64,000 nucleotides of DNA from Anagrus nilaparvatae (GCA_022575985.1 JAKSXM010000014.1:4030001-4094000), one strand, 5' to 3'; shown: positions 45,620 to 57,940, numbered from the stretch's first letter. The notes: a model not told the origin generated them from the letters alone. Numbers and translations are program-made.

Positions 45620-47400
45620 TCTTTATTTTGCTTAATTCAATACTAATATTTCAATGCTATCATTGCATGAAATATTTTACATTACAAAATTTCTATAAAA
45701 GAGGTCAATATTTGAAAACATTTAAGTGGGGTATATTTTAATAAATTCAATACTAATAATTCAATGCTATTATTGCATAAAAACCATTAAAATTTCAACA
45801 TTTCTATAAAACAGGACAGTATTCGAAAACATTTAAGTGGGGCATATTCTGCTAAATTGAATACTAATAATTCAATGCTATTATTTCATAAAAACAATTG
45901 AAATTACAACATTTATATAAAAGAGACCAATATTCAAAAACATTTAAGTGAGTATATTTTGTTAAATTCAATAGTAATAATTCAATGATATTATTGCATA
46001 AAAACACTTGAAATTATAACATTTCTATAAAAAAGGATAGTATTCGAGAACATTTAAGTGGGGAATATTCTGCTAAATTCAATACTCATAATTCAATGTT
46101 ATAAAACAGTAGGACAGTTTTCGAAAACATTTAAGTGAGGCAAATTTGCTAAATTCAATACTAAAATTTCAATGCTATCAATGCTTAAAAACATTGAAAT
46201 TACAAGTTTACTATAAAACAGGGGAAAAAATTAAAATGGTGTTTATTTTGCTAAATTCAATACTAATATTTCAATGCTATCATTGCATAAAAATATATTA
46301 AATTAAAAAATTTCTATAAAATAGGTCAATATTTGAAATAATTTAAGTGGAGTATATTTTACTAAATTCAATACTAATGATTCAATGCTATTATTGCATA
46401 AAAACAATAGAAATTACAACATTTCTATAAAAAAGGACAGTATTCGAGAACATTTAAGTGGGGAATATTCTGCTAAATTCAATACTAATATTTCAATGCT
46501 ATGATTGCATAAAAATAATTGAAATTACAACTTTTCTATAAAACAGGAAAGTATTCGAGAACATTTAAGTGTGGAATATTCTGCTAAATTCAATACTAAT
46601 ATTTCAATGCTATGATTGCGTAAAAATAATTGAAATTACAACTTTTCTATAAAACAGGAAAGTATTCGAGAACATTTAAGTGGGGAATATTCTGCTAAAT
46701 TGAATACTAATATTTCAATGCTACGATTGCATAAAATTATTTGAAATTACAAAATTTCTATAAAAGAGGACCGTATTTGAAAACATTTAAGTAGGGTATA
46801 TTTTACTAAATTCAATACTAATGATTCAATGCTATTATTGCATAAAAACACTTGAAATTACAACATTTCTATAAAACAGGACAATATTTGAAAACATTTA
46901 AGTGGGGCAAATTTGCTAAATACAATACTAAAATTTCAATGCTATAATTGCATAAAAATAATTGAAATTACAACATTTCTATAAAACAGGACAATATTTG
47001 AAAACATTTAAGTGGGGCAAATTTGCTAAATACAATACTAAAACTTCAATGCTATAATTGTATAAAAATAATTGAAATTACAACATTTCTATAAAACAGG
47101 ACAATATTTGAAAACATTTAAGTGGGGAATATTCTGCTAAATTCAATGCTAATATTTCAATGCTATCATTGCATACAAATAATTGAAATTACAACTTTTC
47201 TATAAAACAGGACAGTATTCGAAATCATTTAAGTGGGGTATATTTTACTAAATTCAATACTAATGATTCAATGCCATTATTGCATAAAAACAATTGAAAT
47301 TACAACATTTCTATAAAACAGTTCAGTATTCGAGAATATTTAAGTGGGGAATAATCTGCTAATTTCAATACTTATATTTCAATGCTATTATTGCATAAAA
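45620..47400. repeat. Tandem array S2, unit about 111 bp
   Basis: About 16 units are marked by 'catttaagtgggg' and 'ttcaatgctattattgcata' at a spacing of 109-112 bp (about 46451, 46562, 46672, 46783, 46892, 47003). Units are moderately diverged; one near 46090-46130 is shortened. The unit is unrelated by eye to S1. Confidence 0.92.
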
Positions 47401-48237
47401 ATAATTGAAACAACATTTCATGTCTACAACATGAAAATATTTCAAATATTTCAATCTATATTGTCGGGTGTTTTATATATGAAAAAATTCGAAAAATTTC
47501 ATGGAATAAGAAATTGGATATCGGCTGTCTTAAACATTAAAAACCCAAAAATTCAAAAAATTTGACTTTAAGTCTTTTTTTTGATATTTCTCTTTAATGA
47601 ATGCATTAAATAAAAAACAAAAAAAAAGTGGTTTTAGAAAAGTGCTTAATAAATACAAAGCGATTTGGTTTTTACATTTTGATACAAACCATTTTAAGTT
47701 ATCAAGTGGCAAAAATGACAACTTTTTGAGTTTTTAAATTTAAACTTCTTAGCTTTAAACAGTTGTAACTCTGAACCGAGAGCTCAAATTAAAAAAAAAC
47801 AAACAGACATTGATAGAATTTTTTCCAAGGATTAAGACCTCTTAGATCTTGAGAAAAATCAGTTTTAGTGAAAAAAAATGAAATTTTTTTATGTTTTCGA
47901 CCACTAACTTCTGAGTTTGATATCTCAAAATCTTTTGAATATTTTTTAAAAATTAAAAAAACGGCTGGGGATATTTCTTTAAAAATTAATTTAAAACAAC
48001 TTTCATGTATTTTCGTCCATACAGCTCTTCATAAATTAGTGCTGAAATATATTAAAAATAATCAATTTTTTCGATTATTTCATTTTAATATATATAGGAT
48101 AGGATTTTATGATTAAAATATTTTTTAAAACAATTTTTAAATGAAAAACAAAAATTATTTTAATTTCGCACAGCAATATTTTTTATTTTTAGACATCAAC
48201 GGATAGTGTGATAGTTAAATGTTCAATATTACTGTCA
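47401..48237. other. Unique 3' part of the Helitron-like insertion
   Basis: No coding capacity is seen; open frames at 47344-47565 and 47868-48116 are AT-driven. It leads to the terminal hairpin. Confidence 0.5.
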
Positions 48238-49049
48238 CATTCTGCCGAGCGTAGCGAGGCCAATCAGCTAGTGAATCATTAAAACGAGCCACAAGTGTAA
48301 AATATTTAGGAGTAATATACGACCAACATCTAAAATGGAAAGATCACATACTGAATACATTCAAAAAAACAAGGTATCTGATTTATATAATTGCTAGGCT
48401 AAATAATATCTTGAGTTACCATAACCTAATTTCAGTATATTTCGCATTTTTTCATAGTATACCCTCATATGGAATTTTAGCATGGGGAAACGCCTATGGT
48501 AATTCAATTGATTTACTAAACAAATTACAAAGTAAAATTTTAAACATAATTATTAATAATAAAGAATATAAAAGTATTAAAACTTTAAAGATTCCTATTA
48601 ATATCCAACAAACTTACTTACTAAAATCACTAATACAGGATTATCAAATTTTAAAAGATAAATTTATTAAAAGTAACAGTAAAACAAGAAGTAAAGCAAT
48701 TGAACTACCAAGGTGTACGCTGGAGGTTGGTAAGAAAGTATACAGCTATCAAGCAATAAAACTATATAATCAATTACCAAGTAATCTAAAAATGCTTGAT
48801 ATAAACAAAAAAAGCTCTAAATATATTGGATAATCATATTGTTAACTAATTTATAGATGTGTTGCTCTAACCCTTTTCTAATGTTAGTTTTATTATTATA
48901 ATTAATTTTAAGTATTATCTCTTTTTTTTATTATATACTGATTCCTCCTATGTACAGGTTATTACCTATTGTAGGCCTATAATATGTAACATTATTGTTT
49001 ATATTATTTGAATTGGAAATAAATTATTATTATTATTATTATAAAAGCT

Positions 49050-49216
49050 GATATCCTGAAGGTGTAATTTTCATTTTTTCACCCGAACATTTTTTCAGAT
49101 TTTCCAAGATGGTAAACAAAAGAAATTTACCAGAGGGTTTAAGAGGTTGAGAAAAACATTCTTCTCAATCTTTAGAACCCCCAGGTAATTTAGAAAGTTC
49201 TTTTGTTCATGTTTTA
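49050..49216. repeat. 'CCGCCATCTTGG' family fragment, reverse
   Basis: 'cagattttccaagatgg' and 'ctcaatctttagaacccccagg' resemble, inverted and direct, the units at 49605-49920. Confidence 0.5.
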
Positions 49217-49600
49217 ACATGGAACATGTTCATTGGATGGGGTATTTGAAAAAGTTTGGCTCGGTAGGGGGGGGGGTGAAAAATTGACGTTTTAGGGGGT
49301 TGAAATATTGACGTTTTTAGGGGGGGGGGTGAAAAAGTGACGCTTTTAGGGGGGAGGTGAAATGGACTTAGAATATTTTCGATTTAGGGACTTAGAATAA
49401 TTTGAAGTGGGAGTCAGGACCTGATCAGGCCTTGATCAGTCCCTGACAACAACAAAAACTTAGAATACTTTAAGTTTATGGACTTAGGATAGTATATATT
49501 TCAGGATTTAATGTAATTTCGGTTTTTGGATTTATTACTATTATGAGTAAACATGTTCCATTCTCGTTGGTTGTGTAGTTACACAAACCGGTTATAAATT
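49217..49600 (+). repeat. Dispersed repeat R3, copy 4
   Basis: Starts 'aacatggaacatgttc' and ends 'cacaaaccggttataa'. It has three G-run blocks ('ggggggggtgaaaaa', 'tgacgttttaggggg') forming a small minisatellite at 49260-49360. This block differs from that of copy 2, so the G-rich part changes independently. Confidence 0.75.
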
Positions 49601-49604
49601 TTTT

Positions 49605-49920
49605 AGTCAACCATCTTGGAAAATTGGAAAACATTTTGGGGTGAAAAAGAGAAAAATTTCATTTCTAAAAACGTTTTCCTTAACCTCGAAAACACCCAGG
49701 TAACGCAGAAAGTTTTTTTTTCATTTTTTTTGGTCCGCCATCTTGGAAAATAAAAAATATGTTGGGGAGAGGTAACGATAATTATCATTCATAAAAACGT
49801 TTTCTCAACCGCGAAAACCCCCAGGTAACGTAGAAAATTCTTTTGTTCATGTTTTTTAGCCCCCCGTCTTGGAAAATCGGAAAATACATTAGGGTAAAAA
49901 ATGAAAATTTTTATTCATAA
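49605..49920. repeat. 'CCGCCATCTTGG' family, three units of 127 bp
   Basis: 'ccatcttggaaaat' or close variants recur at about 49612, 49739 and 49866. Related units lie at 3940-4140 and 59060-60010. Confidence 0.7.
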
Positions 49921-50019
49921 ATTTTAAATTTACAACTAAAGTTGTAGTGTTTAATGTGTAAAATTGTTTCCTTTTCCAAAAAAAAAAGAAAACAACTTAT
50001 TCTCTGACTTTACCTGATT

Positions 50020-51840
50020 TTCGCCCGAAAAGCAAATATTTTACTATGTCCAAAAGTTAAAAATAAAAGTACTTTAGTTACGTATTTTGGTGTCCTTAAA
50101 CCGAATCTGAACTCAGAATTTAGCCTACACCCTCAGATTTTGCCCCAGCTACCCCCAGCCACCCTCTAAACCGCCCAAAAAGCAAATATTTTACTATGTC
50201 CAACAGTAAAAAATAAAAGTACTTTAGTTACTTATTTTGGTGTCCTTAAACCGAATCTGAAGTCAGAATTTAGCCTACACCCTCAGATTTTGTCCCACCT
50301 ACCCCCAGCCACCCTCTAAACCGCCCAAAAAGCACATATTTTACTATGTCAAACAGTTAAAAATAAAAGTACTTTAGTTACGTATTTTGGTGTCCTTAAA
50401 CCGAATCTGAACTCAGAATTTAGCCTACACCCTCAGATTTTGCCCCAGCTATCCCCAGCCACCCTCTAAACCGCCCAAAAAGCACATATTTTACTATGTC
50501 CAACAGTTAAAAATAAAAGTACTTTAGTTACGTATTTTGGTGTCCTAAAACCGAATCTGAAGTCAGAATTTAGCCTACACCCTCAGATTTTGCCCTAGCT
50601 ACCCCAGCTACCCCCAGCCACCCTCTAAACAACCCCAAAAATCAAATATTTTACTATGTCCAAAAGTTAAAAATAAAAGTGCTTTAGTAACGTATGTTGT
50701 AAAACCGAATCTGAAGTCAGAATTCAGCCTACACCCTCAGATTTTGCCCCAGCTACCCCCAGCCACCCTCTAAATCGCCCCAAAAAGAAAATATTTTACT
50801 ATGTCCAAAACTTAAAAATAATAGTACCTTATTTACGTATATTGATGTTCTAAAAACGAATTTCAAGTCAGAATTTACCTATCACCCTTAGTTTTTGCCC
50901 CAGCTACCCCTATCACCCTCTAAACTGCCCCAGAAAGTGAATATTTTACTTTGTGCAAAAGTTATAAATTAAAGTACCTTGGTTATTTATTTTGATGTTC
51001 TAAAAACGAATTTCAAGTTAGAGAAAGGTTAAGTAACGAAACATACGTAATCATATATGCTCGTAGGATCTTACTGTTTCCAACAAAAGTTCTTAGTACC
51101 ATCCTGATACCGCTGTAATATTCTAAAGCAATTAATTAACCTTCCTCTGATGGACTTTAGAGGGTAACTAGCTGGGACAAAAACTATGGATGACGGATAA
51201 ATTCTGACTTCAAATTCGTTTTTAGAACATCAAAATAAATAACCAAGGTACTTTAATCTATAACTTTTGCACAAAGTAAAATATTCACCCTCTGGGGCGG
51301 TTTAGAGGGTGACTGGGGCTATCTGGGGCAAAATCTGATGGTGTAGGCTAAATTCTGACTTTAGATTCGGTTTTAGGACATCAAAATACGTAACTAAAGT
51401 TCTTTTATTTTTAACATTTGGACATAGTAAAATATTTGATTTTTGGGGCAGTTTAGAGGGTGGTTGGGGGTAGCTGGGGCAAAATCTGAGTGTAGGCTAA
51501 ATTCTGACTTCAGATTCGGTTTTAGGACATCAAAATACGTAACTAAAGTACTTTTATTTTTAACTTTTGGACATAGTAAAATATTTGATTTTTGGGGCGG
51601 TTTAGAGGGTGGTTGGGGGTAGCTGGGGCAAAATTTGAGGGTGTAGGCTGAATTCTGGCTTCAGATTCGGTTTTAGGACATCAAAATACGTAACTAAAGT
51701 ACTTTTAATTTTAACTTTTGGACATAGTAAAATATTTGCTTTTTGGGCGGTTTAGAGGGTGGCTGGGGATACCTGGGGCAAAATCTGAGGGTTTAGGCTA
51801 AATTCTGACTTCAGATTCGGTTTTAGGACATCAAAAAACT
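50020..51840. repeat. Foldback made of about 152-bp tandem units (FB3)
   Basis: The left arm (50020-51020) has about seven units marked by 'aatattttactatgtcc' and 'tacccccagccaccctctaa'. The right arm (51185-51840) has about five units in opposite orientation, beginning with the most diverged type that also ends the left arm. The loop is about 160 bp of unique sequence. Units decay towards the loop. Same architecture as FB1 and FB2, with unrelated unit sequence. Confidence 0.88.
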
Positions 51841-51898
51841 TACCTGTAGGTAGGTCTAGTTACAGGAACAGAACTTTTTTTTTTGTGCAGCTGTGTAA

Positions 51899-52326
51899 TC
51901 AATCAAGTAATTATCTAGCATAATTTACTATATATATATGGTTTTTGTGAGAGATGTAAGAATTTTTAAAGTTTTTATCTCTTGTTTGTTATGCTCGTTG
52001 TAAGATTAATATTAAAATAGATTTATTAAGTTGCCTTTTTTATAAGGTCTTTCATCAAGCAGGCATGGGGACAGGAGAAATTGTGTGATTCTCTGAGACC
52101 ATAGGTTAACAACGCACATAACACATTCATACATAACACAAACATTTAAAACTCACACACACTAAGGATTAAAGACCTTATAAAAAAAGCAACTTAATAA
52201 ATCTATCTTAATATTAATCTTACAACGAGCATAACAAACAAGAGATAAAAACTTCAAAAAGTCTTACATCTCTCACAAAAACCATATATATATATAGTAA
52301 ATTATGCTAGATAATTACTTGATTGA
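51899..52326. repeat. Palindrome, arms about 155 bp
   Basis: 51899-52055 ('aatcaatcaagtaattatc' inward) is closely matched by 52166-52326 on the opposite strand. The loop of about 110 bp contains 'gcatggggacaggagaaatt' and CA-rich sequence. Confidence 0.9.
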
Positions 52327-53689
52327 TTATTAATATTTAAAAATAATTATTTTATAAATTTATAAATTATTTTACATCAATAAAAAATTCATGAGAAGCC
52401 TATATATAACCTATCTTAAAATTTAAATTGTTGGTTATAAATCATTATTGTTTTTATACATATAATGTTTACAATAAACCTCAAAATTGTGTAAATTATG
52501 TTGTTATCATGTTTTTGAATATTATGATTTATATAAAAATATGCATTTTTGATAATTATAATATAATATTTTAATAACTATGCTGCTAAATTTTAATAAC
52601 GTGTGAAAAAATTAGATTATATGAAAAGGAACATATTTAAAAGCAGGGGTTCTCCAACAGGTCCAGTAATCGAGGTGGCAAGAGGATGTGAAATAAGACT
52701 TGAAATAATTTGAGTTTTTGTATTTAAAATAATTTCAATTTAGGTACTGAATAAATTAAAAAATATTTGACCTCTAGGGGAGGGGGGGGGGCGGGCGTTT
52801 TGAGCAACTTAAATGAAAGTAATTCTACTAATTCTACTGATTCTAAAAATCAAAGTTTAACTCAGGCAAAATTTGTTTAAGAGCCTTAAATAAGCAGAAT
52901 TTTGCAGCACTTTGGAATTTTAGACAAATTTCACAGGAGCAAAAAATTGATTTTCGGAATCAGCGACTCAAAAAGCCTTAAAAGACCGTCTCTTATCTTG
53001 TTTATCAATAACAAACGTAAAACTGTCATTTAACTGGAGTTGGGGTTTCAAAATTTTAGTTCCTTAAATATTTTTACATGGCATAATGTGTTTATTTATT
53101 TTGCATTTGGTATGAAATACTCAATTTTAGTATTTACGTGGCATAAATCAAAGCACTTAAATCAAAAGATTATAAATAAAATTTCCTAAGGGAGTTTAAA
53201 ACAGGGTGTACACATTTCTGGAATTCTGCAAATACAGGAAATTTATTTTAGCAATGGGTTCTTTTAAAACTTATGAAGACGTTAAATATTACTTTTGGCT
53301 CTGGGTCATTAAACAATTTAAAGTATTATTTTGAACAGATTCCTAAATAACCGCATTAATTATAGCTGCATCTAGTTATAGTAGTGAAGTTGTAGTTTTG
53401 CGGTGATAATGGAGGTACTTGGTGCCAGTGACAATTGACAGAAAGTAGTGCTCAATTATTTCTAATACGTAAAGAAGAAATCGAAACATTACCTATGGAA
53501 ATAGCTGTAGAGGTTAAGTTGTCTCAATCTCTTGATTCTAAGCATATCAAGTTAAATACCTTATTCTTCTCATGAAAGAATTAGAGCGTATTCTAGATGA
53601 CGGTGCTTTAGTTTCTAGAAAGTTCAGATACTTTACTTCACAATCGAAATTTAAAAATTATAAATTTTGATAGCAAAGGCAAACATTAA
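52327..53689. other. Non-coding stretch with decayed FB1/FB2-like fragment
   Basis: 52780-52797 is a G-run. 52940-53045 contains 'cagcgactcaaaaagcc' and 'taactggagt', decayed parts of the FB1/FB2 unit and terminus. Some sequence at 53480-53640 may be an upstream part of the kinase pseudogene but is not recognisable. Confidence 0.45.
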
Positions 53690-54358
53690 GTACATCATTT
53701 AAATTTCTTGGTTCATAGTAGCAGAGGGTCTGTAGTTTATTCAGGAGTTGATATGACTATAGGTGAATTATATGAATAAATGTGGATTTTTATATGTGAT
53801 TTATCTGATAAAAATAATAAAACTTATGACGTTTTTTCAAATAATACTCAACACACTGTGAAACAGTTGAAATGAATATCGAATAAAAGTTAAGTCACCT
53901 TCAAAGACTTCAACATCCAAATCTTGTAAATTATTTAAATATGACTTATTCTCAAGATGATGATAACTAGCATACGTTTTTCAAGAATTTGTGGTAATTC
54001 ATTTTCTTATGACATTAAATATTTACAGTATTATTTACAATTAAAGTTATATAAAAAAAACTGATTTATCTTTTAAAATAAAATTTTTATTTCAGATAGG
54101 AAAAACTTGCTGTTTTTTTAACAGAAAAAATTTCATTTGAAATAGATATGCTTAGATAGTTGTTTAGAAGCTGTTTAAAAGAAAAAATTGAACCAGATTT
54201 TCCCTGTATATGGGAGAGAAGGGAAAAAAGATGATATTTATAGATTTGGGATTCTTTTACTATCTTTGTACAAAGGTACTTTTGTTTCAGATAGAGATAT
54301 TAAAGAAATCTCATCTTTACATTCAATAAGAAATAAGTATGATAAATTGTATTTATAG
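53690..54358 (+). pseudogene. Gcn2: GCN2 (eIF2-alpha kinase) pseudokinase domain, part 1
   Basis: The segment reads as the degenerate (pseudo)kinase domain of GCN2, the kinase that phosphorylates eIF2-alpha on amino-acid starvation. Recognisable blocks: 'HSSRGSVVYSGVDMTIGEL' (53715-53770), 'LSHLQRLQHPNLVNYLNMTY' (about 53895-53955), 'AYVFQEFV' with a decayed C-lobe, and 'KKDDIYRFGILLLSLYKG' (about 54225-54280). In-frame stops (near 53775, 54155) and frameshifts show it is dead. An AG|GTAAAT donor-like site at 54358/54359 ends it, and part 2 begins after an acceptor at 61865, so an intron seems retained. That argues for a DNA-level duplicate rather than a processed copy. The gene family call is from remembered family motifs, without alignment. 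Confidence 0.75.
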
Positions 54359-54369
54359 GTAAATAATAT

Positions 54370-54516
54370 AAGGCTGCTTCCACACGGAGCGCTTTAAACA
54401 CAAAGTTATCTCAAACCTGTGTTTAAAATACATTGCGTAGTATATACATATATGTAATATCACTACAGATTTAACGCTAAGTTTGTGTTTAAAGCGCTCC
54501 GTGTGGAAGCAGCCTT
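54370..54516. mobile_element. MITE, 147 bp, 35-bp perfect TIR
   Basis: AAGGCTGCTTCCACACGGAG and the next 15 bases are exactly inverted at the right end. Flanks AATAATAT and AAATATAT could be a diverged 8-bp duplication, which with the ends would fit a hAT-type MITE; this is not certain. It lies in the presumed intron of the kinase pseudogene. Confidence 0.85.
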
Positions 54517-55299
54517 AAATATATGAGTAATTCTTAGTGAAACTTTACTAATGGAAAGGTAAAAGTCGGGGATTTGAAAAAAAATAATTGGGTTGGGTTT
54601 GGTATACGTTCATACGATACCATACCAAATTTTAAGGTTTTAGGTTCAAAGGGTACAAAATGGCGGCTATTTTTCGGTCTTATATGGTTTTTAAAAAAAA
54701 TAATTTTTAAAAATGACAATTTTCGATTTCATTTTTTCTACGCTCTGAATAAAGCTGAAAAATGGTTTTCTTGACTATGTCATATGTAAAATTTCCCGCT
54801 GAATCCGAATCTGCCACCAGTTTTTCAAAAAAACCTCAAGGAAAACCGGAAAATTGGAAAAACTAAGAAAACTCATTTTTTTCAAACTTAGATTTTTCAT
54901 ACAGTCGTAACTTTTTTTTTTCCTAACCGATCTTAAAATTTTTGTTTTTGTATGTACTTACTAGATAATTGCTAACAATTATAGACTGTGCGAAGCATAA
55001 CAACCCACTAAATTTATTCCTAAATACAGACGATTTTTATTATTTGAAATATTATTAATTGGGTATATTAAGTGAAGTAAATAATCAAACTCATTTTGTT
55101 ATAAACAATAAATATTTAATGTACAAAATATTTTATGTGTACATTTACAGTATTAGCGTGTTTATTTACATAATAGTAATTAATTAAATGTATATTCAAA
55201 ATAATAACTTTAATTAATTAATTTTTGATTATATATGATTTGTTTTTGAAAAATATTTTAATCAATATTTTATTCTTTAATTACTTTACTAATTTTGTT

Positions 55300-56842
55300 T
55301 AATGATTGTATGAAAGCTTGTTTCACTTTAAAAGATGTTGAAAGTCGTATTGAGTCAAAACGATATTTGTTGTAACCTTTTATTAAAATTATATCATTAA
55401 TTGATTTAACTCGACTCAAGCCGACGTATGTAATTCCCAATTGTCTTTCCGTGTCTCCTATTTGTATAAGAAAATTTTATCTAACGTCTGCCCTTGAGTC
55501 TTGTGGATGGTTAGAGCATATGACAACATTACTGGAAATTGCGTGCGACTGCATAAAATATTATTATGTTTCCAAGTTCTTTCCACGGGAATAATTGGGA
55601 AATAATTTTTATACAAAAATGGTCCTTTGTAATTGTCAAATTCAACCATTAATACTTGAGGTAATTGTTGTGGTGATTCATTATCAGCATATATTATTTC
55701 CCGTATGTATCCTAAGCTTACATTTGTTAATCCTATAAATTTGTACGTAAAATTATTCTACAGTCTTTTGACAAGTATAATATACTCTGTAATCCTGTTA
55801 CTTTTTCGTCCGAGCAACGCATGGCAATATTGGGTGTGTTTATTGAAACTATGCGTGCAACTGGATGTCCCGTATTTTTCCAAATTGTTTCATTATGTGT
55901 TTTAACTTGTGCACACGTTGGATATAAATAAATTGCGTTTTTAAAATTGTTTAATTCTTCTTTGGGGATAACGGTTTCTCTTCGGTTATATAATAAGTTA
56001 TAATTTTGTTGAGACAGTTCTGCATTTGCTATTTCATCTAGCAATTGTGAGTAAGGGGTATGATTACCCTTTTGTCTGGGTGCGTTTTGGAGACAATAAT
56101 ACTTTTGGAATTGTTTAAAAATTATTCTTCCTTGTGTTTGTAAATTGTCTGTTTTATCACTAAATACTGCTGTGTCTCCAACCGGTGTCAATTGATTGAC
56201 AATAATCTCAATCTCAATATATAATCTCAATAATCTCCAAGTAAGTAAATTATGATTCCGCCAAAAGGTTCGTCAATTTCATTAGCATGTATTTCTCGAC
56301 ATCGTGATTCTATCTGAAATAACGTTCTTAAACCGATCAAAGACATTTCATCTATTATTAAAAATTTCAAATCTTTCAAATCCGTTTGAAATTTTTTTGC
56401 ATTTTGATTTTCTAATTTAGAAAATAACTTGTAATTTAAAGGTAATCGTAGCAAATAATGTAATGTTAGTCCATATATGTTAACTGATGCCATACCTGTT
56501 GATGCCGCTACTTTAACCGAATCTTCTCCGAAAATTGATGTAATCCTCTTAACCATTTCTTTGATTATTGTGCTTTTACCAGAACCAGCTTTGCCTTGTA
56601 TTATAACTCTTTTTTATACTATTTGCTGTCATAGTACCGTTTTGTATACTGGTTATTTGAGTATCTAACAAGTTTAATATTTGTTGTTGGTCATCTGTAA
56701 ACGATATTTTAGATTCTGTATTTTGTTTATATATTTTCTTTTCTTGTTGACATTTGTAGGTATTCAGAAAAGAATGTATTTCTAATTCAGTTGGTTTGAT
56801 TTCAATAGACATATTCCAGTTATAACATAAATCTATCGCCAT
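55300..56842 (-). pseudogene. Helitron Pif1-like helicase, copy B, frameshifted
   Basis: Minus strand. Motifs from N to C: 'SFTDDQQQILNLLD' (56700 region), Walker A GKAGSGKS (about 56570-56596, in a different frame from the upstream part), 'VAASTGMASVNIYGLTLHYL', Walker B 'LIIDEMSLIG', 'VGDTAVF', 'MLSYALTIHKTQGQTLD' and, after another frameshift, 'GITYVGLSRV' near 55410-55440. At least four frame disruptions; a small local duplication of 'aatctcaat' blocks at 56195-56240 is one. Retains more of the N-terminal side than copy A. Confidence 0.92.
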
Positions 56843-57299
56843 TTTTCCTAAATCTCTTTCTAAATTGTCATTTTGGAATCCTGATAGAAACTCAAATGCA
56901 TTTTTTATGTTATCATTTATTTCTTCTGGAATTTCATCATTCTCAGTGAATTCGTTTAAATCTATGTTTTCATTGTTATTTATATTTAATGTTTCGTAAA
57001 TTTGCTTCCATTTATTTATATTTTCATATGATTGAAGAATATCATTATAATCATTTTTAAATGGTATGTTTAAAATGTTTAAATAAAATTTATAATATGT
57101 TTAAAATTTTGACTTTTGTAAAAAATGTAAGAAAAATGAGTCATAATTTTTTTTATTATTGCTGTAAAAAACTCACATTAGCATGAAATATTTTTTCTTT
57201 TTAGGTCCGGATAGGAAATTTCCCTGGCTATCCGATTCTGGGGTCAAAAAATTTTTTTTGAGTAGCGCATGCGCGAGGAATCGCTAAGATAGGCTGTTA
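56843..57299 (-). other. Helitron interdomain remains with an unrelated insert
   Basis: 56843-57075 continues the Helitron with weak coding similarity to the region before the helicase. 57080-57295 is unlike it, and includes 'ttccctggctatcc', the complement of the string seen at 4673-4693 and 63945-63963, so it is probably an inserted repeat. Confidence 0.5.
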
Positions 57300-57937
57300 A
57301 AATTGTGCTTTTATATTTGTATCTTATACAGTGATTACCATGCATCGTATGACGTTGTAATCTATTTAATAAATAAATTAAATCATTTTCCAGATTATCT
57401 GTTGGAATGTCAGAAAAATTTTGACGTGCAGGATGATTATTTCCTACATCATGTTTAGGATTTATTGCAAAACAAAAATCAATCGAAGTAACGGCAAAGT
57501 TTTTCTCTTTCTTATGGTGTTAGAATTTTATTATTAAATAATGGCGCGTTTGATAACCATAAAATTCCATGAATATGTGGTGATCCTCTAAATTGCCATT
57601 CCCAACGATACCAGAAGTCGGATACTTCAAATAATGGTTTTATTACATATTTCATAAAATGATTAACTCTTTCTTTTAAAAAATAGCTGACAATTAATGG
57701 ATTGTCTTGAATTAATTTTTTACGTTGTTGATCATCAATAGTATTTGGATCTGTATCGGGACATAGTAATTTAAACAATGAATTCCATTGATGATCTGCT
57801 GCACTTAAAGTAAAAAAAATTGTTGGTTTTTTAATTTGTTTAACTATGGTTAATAGTTCATCACTTCGTTGATACCAATAGCTGTTTGTAAAAAATGAAC
57901 TTAAAAACCCTAAAAAAAAAGCAAATATCAGTAACAA
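57300..57937 (-). pseudogene. Helitron Rep (HUH endonuclease) fragment
   Basis: The open frame 57512-57937 contains 'YWYQRSDELLTIVKQIKKPT', then 'IFFTLSAADHQW', and 'WQFRGSPHIHGILWLSNAP'. The HIH triad (57569-57577) is the metal-binding HUH motif of rolling-circle replication initiators. Downstream, 57300-57500 gives 'INPKHDVGNNHPARQ' and 'LLNRLQRHTMHGNHC', the zinc-finger-like region of Helitron Rep. The tyrosine motif region is lost or replaced by the insert at 57080-57295. It would have cut and rejoined the element's DNA ends; here it is broken. Confidence 0.9.
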
Positions 57938-57940
57938 CTA

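Larger units (their letters stand above)
43359..48271 (+). mobile_element. Helitron-like insertion carrying two satellite arrays
   Basis: The 3' end is a textbook Helitron terminus: hairpin GCC-gagcgtagcga-GGC (48244-48260), then 'caatcag' and CTAG (48268-48271) followed by T. The LINE reading frame continues in frame from 43358 (..ATGAA) to 48272 (TGAATC..), so the insertion was between A and T, as expected. The 5' end does not show the usual TC and may be altered. No protein is encoded. Nearly all of the element is tandem repeats: array S1 (43640-45600) and array S2 (45620-47400), with about 850 bp of unique sequence before the 3' end. Confidence 0.85.
43010..49043 (+). pseudogene. LINE (jockey/CR1-like) reverse transcriptase, split by Helitron
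   Basis: Block one (about 43025-43358) holds RT motif B 'VPQGSILGPLFF' and the catalytic 'LYADDTVIY' (YADD at 43141-43152), with one stop at about 43167. Block two (48272-48833) continues in frame after the insertion with 'KYLGVIYDQHLKWKDHI', the thumb region 'PSYGILAWGNA' and the C-terminal 'LYNQLPSNLK', then a stop at 48831-48833. The 3' UTR ends in an (ATT)n tail at 49021-49043, as in many LINEs. It is 5' truncated: endonuclease and ORF1 are absent. The 4.9-kb insert lies between 43358 and 48272. Confidence 0.92.
54961..57940 (-). mobile_element. Helitron copy B (Rep and helicase remains)
   Basis: The 3' end on the minus strand is CTAG (54961-54964) preceded by the ataattg/caattat hairpin (54965-54982), as in copy A. 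The base next to it is A (54960) and the undisturbed right foldback arm shows 'actta|ttac' at the same point, so insertion was between A and T. Helicase remains lie at 55300-56842 and Rep remains at 57300-57937. The 5' end was not found: sequence after 57940 is not recognisable and a 'CCGCCATCTTGG' block intervenes before the foldback arm resumes. Confidence 0.9.

Noticed and set aside
43640..47400. CRISPR-like arrays
   Set aside because: Units are direct tandem repeats without unique spacers, in a eukaryotic setting next to a Helitron terminus.
49603..49788. 61-codon frame on the minus strand
   Set aside because: Periodic with the 127-bp 'CCGCCATCTTGG' units.
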